A model generated the notes under the pieces. The model had not been told where the DNA came from, ran no database searches, and was given only the letters and a program-made list of their open reading frames with translations. Positions 1 to 9,814 of a stretch of DNA of 64,000 nucleotides are shown here, piece after piece; within the stretch, counting starts at the first letter, position 1; every line of letters starts with the position of its first letter. The stretch covers positions 11,758,847 through 11,822,846 of the forward strand of contig OY294046.1 of the NCBI GenBank assembly GCA_958510825.1, written 5' to 3'. Source of the DNA: Brachypterus glaber (lineage: Eukaryota; Arthropoda; Insecta; Coleoptera; Kateretidae). The position numbers and the translations under genes are program-made.

Positions 1-382
1 ACACTCAACTGTCACTTGTCAAATTATTTTCTTGTAAATGTTATTAAAATTTTTAATAAAATGAATTGCTAAACTATTTATTGGATAAAACCTTGTATGG
101 CACTCATGGGTAAACCGATATTGCCCTCTCGAAAATTAAACTGCTTGGTTGGATTACATATGTTCACGGCTTGCTTTACTCTTCGCAGCTCGTTTAGTAT
201 TTTTTTTTTAATAATAAACGAAGCGCTCGGTAGATTTTTTAAATTTTCGCTGAAAATCATATCAATGAACGGTACTATCGAATGGTAAAGGAATTTTGAG
301 GGTTTCAAAAAAAAAAACAAAAAATATCCCCAAAAAAGCATCGTGCAGTGTGATTAGTAATAAATTAATACGAATTAAAATA

Positions 383-597
383 CAGTGGGTTAGGCTAATT
401 GTGACACCCAGGGTAATTGTGACATGTCCTGTTATAATTCTTCTAAACTAGTTTATATCCAAACCAACCCTGGCATTAGGTTTTTGACAGTATTAAATAT
501 TTCGCGTAAAATTTCGATTTGATTTAAACTTGTTTAGAAGAATTATAACAGGACATGTCACAATTACCCTGGGTGTCACATTTAGCCTAACCCACTG
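383..597. mobile_element. 215-bp foldback MITE with TA target duplication
   Basis: Two near-perfect terminal inverted repeats of about 69 bp (383-451 and 529-597) flank a loop of about 77 bp. The ends read CAGTGGGTTAGG and its complement, and a TA dinucleotide sits immediately outside each end (381-382, 598-599). TA duplications with CAGT ends are typical of Tc1/mariner-derived MITEs. GTGACA recurs within each arm. No open frame of note. Confidence 0.88.
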
Positions 598-646
598 TAC
601 GTATTATAATAATACGAATCACCGTATTATAATAATAGGGTATCAT

Positions 647-1046
647 CGAGGGGTTTATTTATTGAACAATCCTTGTACCCCAGCCAACAATCTTCTAGAA
701 TCTTCGAAAATTCCTAACAATATTTCACAATCTTTGACAATCTTCTAGTATTATCTACAATCTTCCACATTCATCTAAAATCTTCCCACAATCTTTGAAT
801 TTTTTTGAAAAATTATTCTATATTTGCCGTCAGGGGTAAAGCCTTTTTGTCTTTTTAGAGGTGAGGACCTTTTTTTTAGAGGTGATGATGACCTATTTTT
901 TTTAGTCGTCAAAATTTTTCCACCATGATCTTTTTTTTAGTAATTAAAATTTTGCACAATCTTCCACAATCTTTTTGACATATCTTCCACAGCCCACTTA
1001 TTCTCACAATCCTTGTACACATTTTTTTCAATAAATAAACCCCGGG
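647..1046. mobile_element. Probable non-autonomous element with CGAGGGG end and ACAATCTT array
   Basis: Inverted ends are GGGGTTTATTTATTGA near the left and TCAATAAATAAACCCC near the right. The interior carries many copies of ACAATCTT or CCACAATCTT. The left end CGAGGGG is shared with the hAT-like elements at 7654 and 32477, and the plan (short-motif array inside inverted ends) is the same. Flanks GGTATCAT and GGTTATAA could be an eroded 8-bp duplication, but this is weak. Confidence 0.5.
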
Positions 1047-1598
1047 GGTTATAATAATTATACATTTTGATCTTAAGCTTCTAGAACACAGTAGTTGTGA
1101 GTGAGTCAAATTTACTTACTAAGAGATGCTTACTCATTAACAGAGCCCGGGGAGTTACAAGCTATTAGTCATCATTTGTTTAGTTTATTCAGAGATAGTT
1201 GTAGTCTCTGGTTTATTGTTTATAGTCCTTGATGGGACCTCAATTGAGGTATTTTAACCATGTGACTTTAATTTACAATAAATAATATACATAAATATAA
1301 AAATTATGCTTTTTACACTTAAAATTATAAACAAATCTTCAAAGAAATTTTGCAGTTTTCATTTTCTGCATAACTCAAATTTTAGTAATTTCTTCTGGAG
1401 TTTTTTGTCATCTTTTTTTGGCTTTTATCATAGATACACTGGCGTTGCGTTGTTTGCGAGTGGGAGAGAGGCGGCTTGCGGTCTAATGAATTGATACTAT
1501 GCTCATGAACGAAAGAACAGCTCGCTTATCCCCGAGGTATGCTCGGTCATGTTCTCAGCTGATCAGAATTAATGTTTTAGAAATGTTATAATAATACT

Positions 1599-2079
1599 AA
1601 ACTGCATTTTTTGACATTATAAAAAATATTCTGTCACATCCGGTTTTGCCGGAAATGACCTCAACTTTTGATTTTTAAATGTACACCCTGTATATTTATT
1701 ACATATTTTGATTGAAAATGATTTTACTAGTTTTAAAGAGTTCCGAGAAGAGTTCCAAATTGGTTAATAATTAAATAAAACGTTGTTTCATATTTTTCCT
1801 AAGAAAATTATAAAGTCAAGAATAATTTTGCATATTTCAAAGCTGACTAGATTTAAAATTAAAATTAAATTAAAAAATGACATATTCTGTCAAAAATTGA
1901 CAAATTATATATGGTTGTACTCAGAACTCAATTTTGAATTAAAATACGTAAAAATATACAGGGTGTTTCATTTAGATAAAATAATACACTTTTAGTCATT
2001 TAAAAATCAAAAGTTGAGGTCATTTCCGACGAAACCGGAAGTGACAGAATATTTTTTACAATGTCAAAAATGCAGTTTA
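1599..2079. mobile_element. Foldback MITE with about 85-bp inverted arms
   Basis: The left arm AAACTGCATTTTTTGACATT onward pairs with the complement ending at 2079. Both arms include GAGGTCATTTCC-type sequence and run about 85 bp. Just inside are ACACCCTGTATATTT-like motifs. The flanks are TA-rich and no protein is encoded. Confidence 0.78.
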
Positions 2080-2308
2080 TTCAATTACTTACATCCTTCA
2101 AATTTCATTTTGATAAGTTAATAAAAAAAAGTTATAGGGGTGTACCACTATTTTGTGGCACCCGGTATGTATTTGACAATACCCATTTTTTTTTTACTTC
2201 CAGAAAAACATTTTCATTTGTTTCAACCAAAAAAAATGCGAGATTTAAAACAAATGGCAAAAGGGCAGGATGACTTTGAAATAGAAACTCCTTTTAAGGG
2301 TCATTCTT

Positions 2309-2360
2309 AAGGACACTAGATCAGTGACTGAACTAAAGTTTACAGATCTAGTATCCTTAT
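2309..2360. repeat. Tiny palindromic element, copy 1 (AAGGACACTAGATC ends)
   Basis: A short stem with AAGGACACTAGATC at one end and GATCTAGTATCCTTA at the other, loop about 22 bases. A second copy with the same ends but a different loop is at 3289-3346, so the stem ends are the conserved part. Confidence 0.65.
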
Positions 2361-2578
2361 TTATTCTACATAAAAAATATGATTTCCCATAAACATGTGT
2401 CTGAAAACGACTCATAAGGAAGCTATGCTTCTTCAAAAGGGGCTCCATAAATTTGATTTTTATTTAATAACTTAGGAACCCTTTGTGTTATCTGAACGAG
2501 GTTTTGCATGTAAAACAGATTATTTTTTTTAACTGTATTTTTTTCGATTCGAATTTTTTACTTTTTTTGCATTATTTG

Positions 2579-2636
2579 GGAAAATGCAATATACCATCCA
2601 CTGTGAATAGTATATAATGAAATGCGTAGCATTACC
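2579..2636. repeat. Dispersed repeat copy (ends GCGTAGCATTAC)
   Basis: This 58-base block is closely similar to 7141-7198: both begin GGGAAAAT and contain CACTGTGAATA or CATTGTGAATA followed by GCGTAGCATTAC. Related sequence (TTCACGGCTTGCTTTAC-like) occurs near 150-190 and 2930-2965. Family unknown. Confidence 0.6.
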
Positions 2637-3063
2637 AGTCATCGGCGAATTAACCGTGCTCGCATAGGCGCCGCCTCGATTCTATCGTTGCGCGAGGTTT
2701 TAAATATTTACATTTTTATTTTCTTCGAAAAACACCGATACATTTACTAATTTATAGTTAATATGTATATTCAATATTGTTGTGTGTAAGAAATTAGTCG
2801 TTAAATGTTTCGATTTAGTGACCTTTATAAAAATTTCCCTCATAATTCGGCAAAATTATTCCGTAAGCCTATGTTTCTGTGTTTATTTTCAACGTTGATG
2901 AGTCATAACTGAATTTATTCCGATTAATGAGCATTACATATCTTCACAGCTTGTTTTGTCTTTAAAACTGCAACAATGTAAGAAATTAAACAATACAAAT
3001 ACCTCATATTATAACAACATAGGAAAAATTAGAGAAATGTTTTTTTTTGCCCTAGTGTTTATA

Positions 3064-3862
3064 TAGGGTTCCCACCAAAAATTGACATTCAAATTCCAGG
3101 CATTTTCCAGGTTTTCTAGGTAAAAATTGTTAATATTCCAGGTATAGTAAAATAGTTTTAGTATATAAGTATAAGTATAATTTTTAAACAAAAAAAAAAT
3201 TGAGAAAAAATCATTTCGGGTAATTTTCAAAAAAGAAAAATTGATAAGATAGTTTTCAGAACCAATTTTCTGTATGGTTGGTAGTTAAGGACACTAGATC
3301 AGACAACTGTCGCCTTGCTAACTTAAGACCTAGATCTAGTGTCCCTATTGGTAGTTCCCGAGTAATTATCAAATTTTTGTGTCATTTTTGCTTTTAACGC
3401 CAATAACTAAGCATAAAATAATCGTACAGAGCTTTTTTAGCGTTCAAATTAAAGAAGAAGAAGAATGAAGCTAAAAGAGCTTTGAGACAAAATCACAAAG
3501 AAAAAAATATTGAAGACTGGACTTTTTGAAAGACAAGCAAAAATTTGAAAATTTGTTTTACCGCTGATTTTTTTATGATGACTCACAAACTGTCAATGAT
3601 AAAAATATTTTAATATTTTTTAGGATCTTAAAACTAGAGACTTGAAGCTTCAATTTGCTTTTTATCATTACCTACTCTACAACTATTTTTAGCCAAGTTT
3701 TGAAAATCACCCAAAAATCTAGGATGTTTTTTATATCCTTTAATTTTTGTATTTTAAATTCCAGGTGCTATTACAAAATTCCAGTTAAAAAACCGTTAAA
3801 TTCCAGGTGGGGATCTAAATTCCATGCATTTTCCAGGTTTTCCAGGGTTGGTGGGAACCCTG
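3064..3862. mobile_element. hAT-like non-autonomous element (GGGTTCCCACCAA ends)
   Basis: The ends are TAGGGTTCCCACCAA at the left and TTGGTGGGAACCCTG at the right, the latter being the inverted CAGGG form typical of hAT termini. Subterminal sequence is filled with AAATTCCAGG and TTTTCCAGG motifs in both arms. TTATA occurs at both outer edges but no clean 8-bp duplication remains. The tiny palindrome at 3289-3346 is nested inside. Confidence 0.65.
3289..3346. repeat. Tiny palindromic element, copy 2
   Basis: AAGGACACTAGATC at the left and GATCTAGTGTCC at the right form a stem like the copy at 2309-2360. The loop sequences differ. It sits inside the larger element at 3064-3862. Confidence 0.62.
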
Positions 3863-4344
3863 TTATACCATACAACCTTACTAGGTAATAATTAATAAAT
3901 GTCTATGCTCTAGCATGATATGCATAAGACAGTACACTGGTCCCCTATAATATAACCCACACATGTCCTAGAGAACTTATGGGGATACAATGAAGTAAAA
4001 ATAGTACAAGGCTAAATGTTCGGCTATACATAAACATTTTTAACTAAAACAGCTGAACTATCACCTAAGTGCTTAAAATGGGATAATTTCTATTGTATAC
4101 AAACTTTGTTAAACATATCTTATGTAAGTCAAGATGTAAGTGTTTTTGAGATGAATGTTGCTTCTATATTGATTTTTTAAAAACATTCAGTTTGATAAAA
4201 GTGTATATTGTTGAACTAAATAAAGAATATTAAAAGTAAAATGTTGTTTTTCTTATTGTTAAAAATACAAAACAAAGAGTCTGTATCGAGGTCTGTATTT
4301 ATATTTAAGGTGAAGGTTGTGCCTTTAGTTAATGACCTACTTAC

Positions 4345-4630
4345 TTGAATTGATGTTAATATTGCAGAGACATCATATGTTGGGCTCCACCTGTTTTGCA
4401 AAATATCTAAGCAAATGCCTCCATCTGCATATACATTTGGGTGGAACATATGACTAACAAATCTTACTGTTGGGGGCTTATTTGGATACTCTTCTGTGAA
4501 TTCAATTGTTAATTTGAATGTACCATCTTCGAAAGGGGTATCATGGGGGCCAAATATAACAGCATTCCATATCATAATATTATTGTCTGTGGGGGCCCCA
4601 CTAACTCCAGTGGGTGGGTCTTCTTGAAGC
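4345..4630 (-). CDS. Ubc6: Ubc6 coding exon 2 (E2 catalytic core)
   Basis: 286 bases encoding residues 15-110, most of the UBC fold: beta-sheet, HPN motif and active-site Cys88. It ends at Gln110 before a GTAAGT donor. An open frame continues past the donor to 4216 but loses all similarity to E2s, so that extension is intronic. Confidence 0.94.
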
Positions 4631-4728
4631 CTATAAGGAAAATATAATTTATTTTGTGTTTTAGAAGAGAAAGCTAGTACAAACCTTTTGAAATCTCTCA
4701 TTAAACGACGTCGTGCTGGGGTAGACAT
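4345..4728 (-). CDS. Ubc6: UBE2A/Rad6-type ubiquitin-conjugating enzyme E2 (Ubc6), 5' two exons, partial
   Basis: Exons on the minus strand are 4728-4685 and 4630-4345, separated by a 54-base intron (4684-4631, GTTTGT donor, TTATAG acceptor). Joined, they encode residues 1-110 of a Rad6/UBE2A-type E2. The start [15 protein letters not shown] is the family N-terminus. The HPN motif is at residues 78-80 and the catalytic Cys at 88 in [15 protein letters not shown]. Rad6 enzymes charge ubiquitin and, with Rad18 or Bre1-type E3s, modify PCNA and histone H2B in the nucleus. The coding part stops at ...ILTSIQ, followed by a GTAAGT donor at 4344. The last exon (about 40 residues, starting SLL in relatives) was not found in 1-4344, so the gene runs off the left edge. 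Residue 75 is His where human UBE2A has Lys. The family call is near certain. Confidence 0.96.
4685..4728 (-). CDS. Ubc6: Ubc6 coding exon 1
   Basis: 44 bases: 14 codons plus two bases of the Arg15 codon, which is completed by the first base of exon 2 at 4630. The ATG is at 4728-4726 on the minus strand and matches the invariant family N-terminus, which fixes the start. Reading through the intron gives an in-frame but non-homologous insert, so splicing is required. Confidence 0.93.
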
Positions 4729-7653
4729 TTTTTAATCCAAATATACCAAAGATAACACTAACAAAAAATGTCTGGTGATGCTTGATTTTCTTCTATATAA
4801 CACGAGAATTTGTGAAAATATATAAATTTACTCAATGTCTGATATACACAAAAGAACTTGTACTTGCATGACATACGAATAAAGACGACTAATAAACAAA
4901 AATAGCACTAGATTTTGGAATTTCTGAATGATGAATAGGTTATTCAGTTAGTGATTTTCAGAAAGAAACTAGACATTTTGGTTGAATTTCTGTCAAAATT
5001 TACAGATACCGACCAATCCGATTTTTAGTTGGCTATTCAGTTCACACGTTGAGCTATAGATGGCAGCACTCCAAATGAGAGCATATTGCCATGTGGAAAT
5101 GATACCGGATTCTGAGATGATTTTAAATCAGTGATTTCCGCTAAAAATATCTTTGTCGGTCGGTCTATACCAGAAAATTATAGTATAACTCCAAAACTCA
5201 AATAAAAATACTGTACTCATGAAAGAAAACTTTATATTAATTTAGAAAAATAAATAAATAAATAAGCAAAAAATAAAAAAAAGTTGATATTTTTTTAAAT
5301 ATTTTTTTTCAAAAAGTTTTTTTTTCAAAAACAAAAAAATATATGTATATACATATATTTTTTTTGTAAAAAATACTATCCCGTCCCGATTTTTATCAAA
5401 AATAATCCCAGTCGAGAACTTTTGATATATGTATGCACAGTGAGCTGAGAAAATAAAAGATAGACGAAAATCTACGTATACGCTAATATAGTCGTATGCA
5501 TGCAAAAAAACAGATTTTCGCCAATTTTTTTTCTCATCCCATTGTACATGGTACAAATTTAAAGTTTTTTTTATCTCAAGGAGTTCTCGAGTTATAAAAA
5601 TGTTGCAAAATTTTTTCTACGCAAAATTTTCCTCTGGAAAAGTAAATACCATATTTTGAAATTCTTTTTTATAGAACATTTTTAACAGTTTTAGTTTCCT
5701 GGAAATAAAAGCTTTTTCGCAAAAAGGAAAAAATAAAAAAAAAATAGAAGAAAATATATTTTCTATACTCTAAAGGGGATAAAAACTGTAATAGTTTTCA
5801 TCCCCTTTAACTTAGAGTATAGTCCAAATTTGGACTCAAAGCGTTCTCGATCGAGATAACTCGAGTTATTGTCACAAATTTTCCCGGACAATGTTTTAAA
5901 ATTTAAATAGACTATCAAAGGACCACGCACATTTCTTATGGGAAATGGCCCCCGGTTAAATGTGCTGAAATTCAAGTATGCTGGAGTTCTTAACCGACTG
6001 ATTAAAAGTCTCCATGGGCACAAAGCTCTAAGTCTTATAGTTTTCGTGCTAGAGCTTAACAAAAATGGCATTTTGTGGATACATCTTTAGATATAACTCC
6101 TGAACGAAACGAAATTTTTAGATGGAACTGAACTGAGTTAGTAACTTAGAAAGTCAGTGTAGTCCGACAAAAAAAAATATTTTTTATTTTCCCCTTTTTA
6201 CTTTATTTTTGAGACACCACTGACCTTTTTAAATAAATTTTTATTACTTTTTTTTGCGTTTCTCGATGTTTTATATACAAATATCCTGTCTGTCGGTCTG
6301 TCTGAGTGTTCGGGAAATTTGTAACCACGATAACTTTTTAACGAGTTAAAGACTTCAAATTTGGACATAGGTTGATTTTTGGTAAAAATTGGGGTAAAAT
6401 GAGATAAAAACAGCTTAGAAAAAAACAATTATTTATTGTTTACGAAAAAATAAACATAAAAAAAATTGAAAAACGTTGAACATTTATTTTTTATTTTTTT
6501 CGGTTTTGGTTTTAATGAACCTCCAGCGGATTAATTAATCGCGATTAACAAAACTTTTCTAGAACAAATTACTTTTATTATTATCATCAATTTTGAAAGT
6601 AATACCACCAAAAAAAAAAGTTATGGGTGGTTAAACTTAAAAAAATCGAAAAGAGCTGAAAGATAATTCCGATTAACGAAACATTTTCAGGAAAATATAC
6701 TATTATTATAAGGATCAATTCTACCAATTTTAAAAGCAATCCCCCCAAAAACAAACAAGTTATGGAGGGTTAAACGCAAAAAATAAAAAAAAATAAAAAA
6801 ATTTAATTTTTTTTAAGTTTTTTTTTAATTAAAAAAAAAATCAAAAATTTTTCGTTTAAAAAGTTTGAAAAAAATTTTTTTAATAATATTGTTAATAAGG
6901 GTAGCTAGAGGTTACTGTTATGATGCTACCCAAGGGCCTAACTCAATTTAGCAATTTTTTGAGAAAAGCCCCTTTGTAAGGATATTATCAAAAATCACAG
7001 AAAATGGGATAAGCCCCTTTGCAAGGGAAGCGACCATATGTAGTATGTAATAGAAGCGTTTTAACTTTAAAAACTTGTTTGTTAAATTATTTTGCTTATT
7101 TTTATTGACAATTTTAACAAATATTTTTTTTTAAGTATTTGGGAAAATTCGATATACCATTCATTGTGAATAATATATAATGGAATGCGTAGCATTACGT
7201 TTCTTCACGGCGTGTTTCTTAATTTCATTTGCATATTTATTTACACTTTTTCCCGTTGACAACGTAGTACGCCTTCGCCAAAATTGCAAGTACTCATTTG
7301 CAATTATGGCGAAAGCGCAAAAATAACTACAAATTGCAATTTTTTTAAGGATTCTGGACTTCAACACTTTTTAGTAAAATTGATACAAAAATACCCTAAA
7401 AGTTGAAGAAAAAAAATATTTGCAATAAATTTTGTTCTTTTGAAAGCTAGTTAATGTTTTTTCATAATTATTTATAGTTTTGCATAGATGCGATAAACTT
7501 TTTAAAAAATTAAAAATGAACGATGAAAATTTTGCCAACTATGGAGTTAAATTTACTAACTCGGAAACTTATCGAGGGGTCAGCCCTTCTTAGGACCGTC
7601 CCTGCCTTTAGACCATATAATTTTTTTCCGGAATTAATATTTATGGTCAAGGT
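4729..7653. other. Gene-free AT-rich stretch between Ubc6 and the hAT-like element
   Basis: No coding similarity on either strand. Visible structure: homopolymer-rich DNA around 5220-5380; a hairpin at 5765-5821; a dispersed family with a TCTGTCGGTCTGTCTG tract and an AACGAG-type downstream motif near 6280-6345; and repeat units around 6590-6790 that recur near 13495-13690 (shared CCCCCCAAAAA and AGTTATGG blocks). The immediate upstream region of Ubc6 (4729-5050) should hold its promoter, but I see no diagnostic motif. Confidence 0.55.
5765..5821. repeat. Short hairpin
   Basis: ATACTCTAAAGGGGATAAAAACT pairs imperfectly with the downstream AGTTTTCATCCCCTTTAACTTAGAGTAT around a small loop. Its role is unknown. 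Confidence 0.6.
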
Positions 7654-8548
7654 CGAGGGGCTGACCGCGAGGAAATCTTTTGTACAAGCGAAAGGAACTC
7701 AGGAGAAACTCTGGAGGAACTCTGAAGAACTCTTGAGAAACTCCGAGGAACTCTGAGGAACTCTGGAGGAACTCCGAAGATCTCCGGAGGAACTCCGATG
7801 AACTCCAAAGAACTCTTTGCAAAAAGGAACTCTTTTGTACAAATTTCAGAGGCGGTCAGAAACAATTATTATTTATTACCCATGTAGATTACCGTTTTTA
7901 TTTTCAAACTAGATGAGCCGTTACAAACACCTTATCAAAACATTCTACCTTTGTTTGGGCGCCTTTCGTTTTTTAAAGGGGTGCCAAGTTTGGTAGAATT
8001 CACCAGGGACAAACCTTTTTTTCTTGAAGGTAATTTCGGGGCGCCAATTTTTTTGTTTCGAAGGGGCGCAAAGTGTGGTAGAAACCGTCAGGGACAAAGC
8101 TTTTTTTTTCCTGAAGGTAATTTTGGGGCGCCAAGTTCGGTAGAAACCGTCAGGGACCAAAGCTTTTTTTCCTGAAGGTAATTTTGGGGCGCCAATTTAT
8201 GTTTTTAAGGGACGCCAAGTTCGGTAGAAACCGTCAGGGACAAAGCTTTTTTTATTGAAGGTAAATTTGGGGCGCTATTTTTTACTTGAAGGACGCCAAG
8301 TTTGGTAGAAAACTGTCAGGGACAAAGCTTTTTTTTGAGGGTGCCTTATTGGCAGTAGTGCTTGCATAGCGGTAATTTCTACGGCTTATTTGCCAAAAAA
8401 TACCCCTTCCAGAGAGGAACTCTTAAGGAACACAGGAGGAACTCCCAAGGAACTCTGGATGAACTCGGAGGAACTCCGAAGTAACTCTGAGGAACTCTCT
8501 GCAAAAAGGAACTCTCTTGTACAAATTTTAGACGCGGTCAGCCCCTCG
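7654..8548. mobile_element. hAT-like non-autonomous element, copy 1 (895 bp, 8-bp TSD, GGAACTC arrays)
   Basis: The terminal inverted repeats begin CGAGGGGCTGACCGCG and end CGCGGTCAGCCCCTCG. A perfect 8-bp duplication GTCAAGGT lies at 7646-7653 and 8549-8556, which is diagnostic of the hAT superfamily. Subterminal blocks are arrays of GGAACTC variants (7695-7825 and 8410-8515). The centre (about 7955-8335) is a tandem array of about five units of 75-90 bp containing GTCAGGGACAAAGC and GGGGCGCCAA. No transposase is present; frames through the arrays are repeat artefacts. A second copy is at 32477. Confidence 0.9.
7955..8335 (+). repeat. Minisatellite inside the hAT-like element
   Basis: About five units of roughly 75-90 bp, each with GGCGCCAAG, GGTAGAAACCGTCAGGGA, CAAAGCTTTTTTT and GAAGGTAATTTTGGGGCG. 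Units differ by small indels, so the array is old enough to have diverged. Confidence 0.82.
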
Positions 8549-8582
8549 GTCAAGGTAAACCAAAAAGAAAAAATATTTTTTT

Positions 8583-8674
8583 CACTACCAAGACTTTTTA
8601 AGAAAAAAATCACAAATACAACAAGAAAAGCCTTGTTGTATTTGTGATTTTTTTCTTAAAAAGTCTTGGTAGTG
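8583..8674. repeat. Perfect 43-bp-arm hairpin
   Basis: The arm 8583-8625 (CACTACCAAGACTTTTTAAG...) is perfectly complementary to 8632-8674 with a 6-base loop. Weaker pairing continues outward through the AT-rich flanks. It lies about 27 bp beyond the right target duplication of the hAT-like element and looks like a very young inverted duplication or small foldback element. Confidence 0.85.
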
Positions 8675-8915
8675 TTTAAAAAATATTTAACGGGAAAGCA
8701 ATAAGAAACGAACTAGGAAGTAGAATGCAGATGGTTCGCAATGACGCAATCTTAATACTTAATGCGTATTCCAGCCTAATTATTAAATATCTTCTGCAAT
8801 ACTGGGTCAAAGACATGAAAAACATCTGACATGGTAATATATTTGGAAAAAATGTTAAAATCCACTGCAATATGATTCATTAAAATGTATGTATTTTTGC
8901 TATTAATAGAACATT

Positions 8916-9814
8916 CCCTGGCAGAAAAGCACATAAATCTAACTTAACATAACATTAGATTAGTGACATTTTTATGTTTAGTCTCAAACGTTATACAAAA
9001 ACGTTATAAAATATATAAATCGATATAAAAACTAACGTTTGACAAAAACGTTATAAAATATATAAATCTAACCTTAAAAACTAACGTTTGACAAAAACGT
9101 TATAAATTAGATAAATCTAACTTCAGTTTCCTAACTAAATTCTAACCTTTTCCTAACCTTATTCTAACTTAAAATTTTTTTTTAAATTTCCATTATTAAT
9201 ACGTAAGCTATAGTAGAAAATACTCATTTCAGACAGCTATTTACCTAGGTTTGATAATTATTTATTATTTATATAATAAGTTTAAAAAAATATCCCACAA
9301 AAGTCAAAATTATAGTAAGTCTGGCAACGCTGTACTATAATTGAAAAAATACTTTAAGATTCTGAATGTATAAATAAATATTAACTAACTAAATATAAAG
9401 TTTTTCTGAGAGATAAACGTATATATTGAAGTATAATAAGATATTACACGAAAAATATTTAGGGCCACCTAAAAAAATGGCTATTTTATAAATAAATGTA
9501 ACGAAATTATGTTTAAAAATATTATGATTGTTAAAATATATTAAGATTTATTTATATGAATAAATTTGTCTCCAGCTGCCATTTTATGATGCTGATAGAA
9601 ATTTCCTAGTTGGCCACGCCCCCTCCGAAAGATAGATATTAAACGTACTTATAAGGTATTTCTAACTTAAAAATCTAACGTTAGATTAACGTTTGTAACT
9701 AATGTTTGATTCTAACGTTAAAAAGCTGGACATTTGCACATATTTTATAAAGTACTTTTATACAGTTTTCTAAAATTAGAAAAACGATATTCTAACGTTA
9801 AATTTCTACTAGGG
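8916..9814. mobile_element. 899-bp element with AACGTT motif arrays, copy 1
   Basis: The ends are CCCTGGCAGAAA and TTTCTACTAGGG (inverted). A 5-bp ACATT flanks both sides (8911-8915 and 9815-9819). The interior is dominated by TCTAACGTTAAA, AAAACGTTATAAA and similar AACGTT-centred repeats in both orientations near the two ends. A diverged copy (817 bp) lies in collagen intron 18 at 34043-34859. No protein is encoded; superfamily undecided. Confidence 0.78.

Larger units (their letters stand above)
1..4344. other. Left-edge stretch without an exon; presumed Ubc6 intron 2 packed with repeats
   Basis: No exon of Ubc6 or any other gene was recognised on either strand. The stretch holds several inverted-repeat elements, annotated separately, and a dispersed repeat shared with 7141-7198 (similar sequence at 2579-2636, ending GCGTAGCATTAC). 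A short minus-strand open frame at 78-341 resembles no family I know. If exon 3 lies further left, all of this is intronic. Confidence 0.6.

Noticed and set aside
78..341. Minus-strand open frame of 87 codons containing ELRRVKQAVNICNPTKQF
   Set aside because: No family recognised, begins in low-complexity sequence, and parts of the DNA resemble a dispersed repeat (near 2930 and 7190). Not called a gene.
4216..4344. Open frame continuing Ubc6 past Gln110
   Set aside because: Follows a GTAAGT donor and has no similarity to any E2 C-terminus; it is intronic read-through.
5242..5556. 104-codon minus-strand open frame
   Set aside because: Composed of Phe/Tyr/Lys from A/T homopolymers; no domain and no splice context.
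7634..8613. Several overlapping open frames (both strands) rich in Glu/Leu or Ser/Phe
   Set aside because: They are translations of the GGAACTC array and minisatellite inside the hAT-like element; repeat length, not selection, keeps them open.
8916..9814. Tandem AACGTT-type repeats considered as a CRISPR-like array
   Set aside because: Repeats vary in spacing and sequence, lie in both orientations, and the element has transposon ends; the DNA is eukaryotic.
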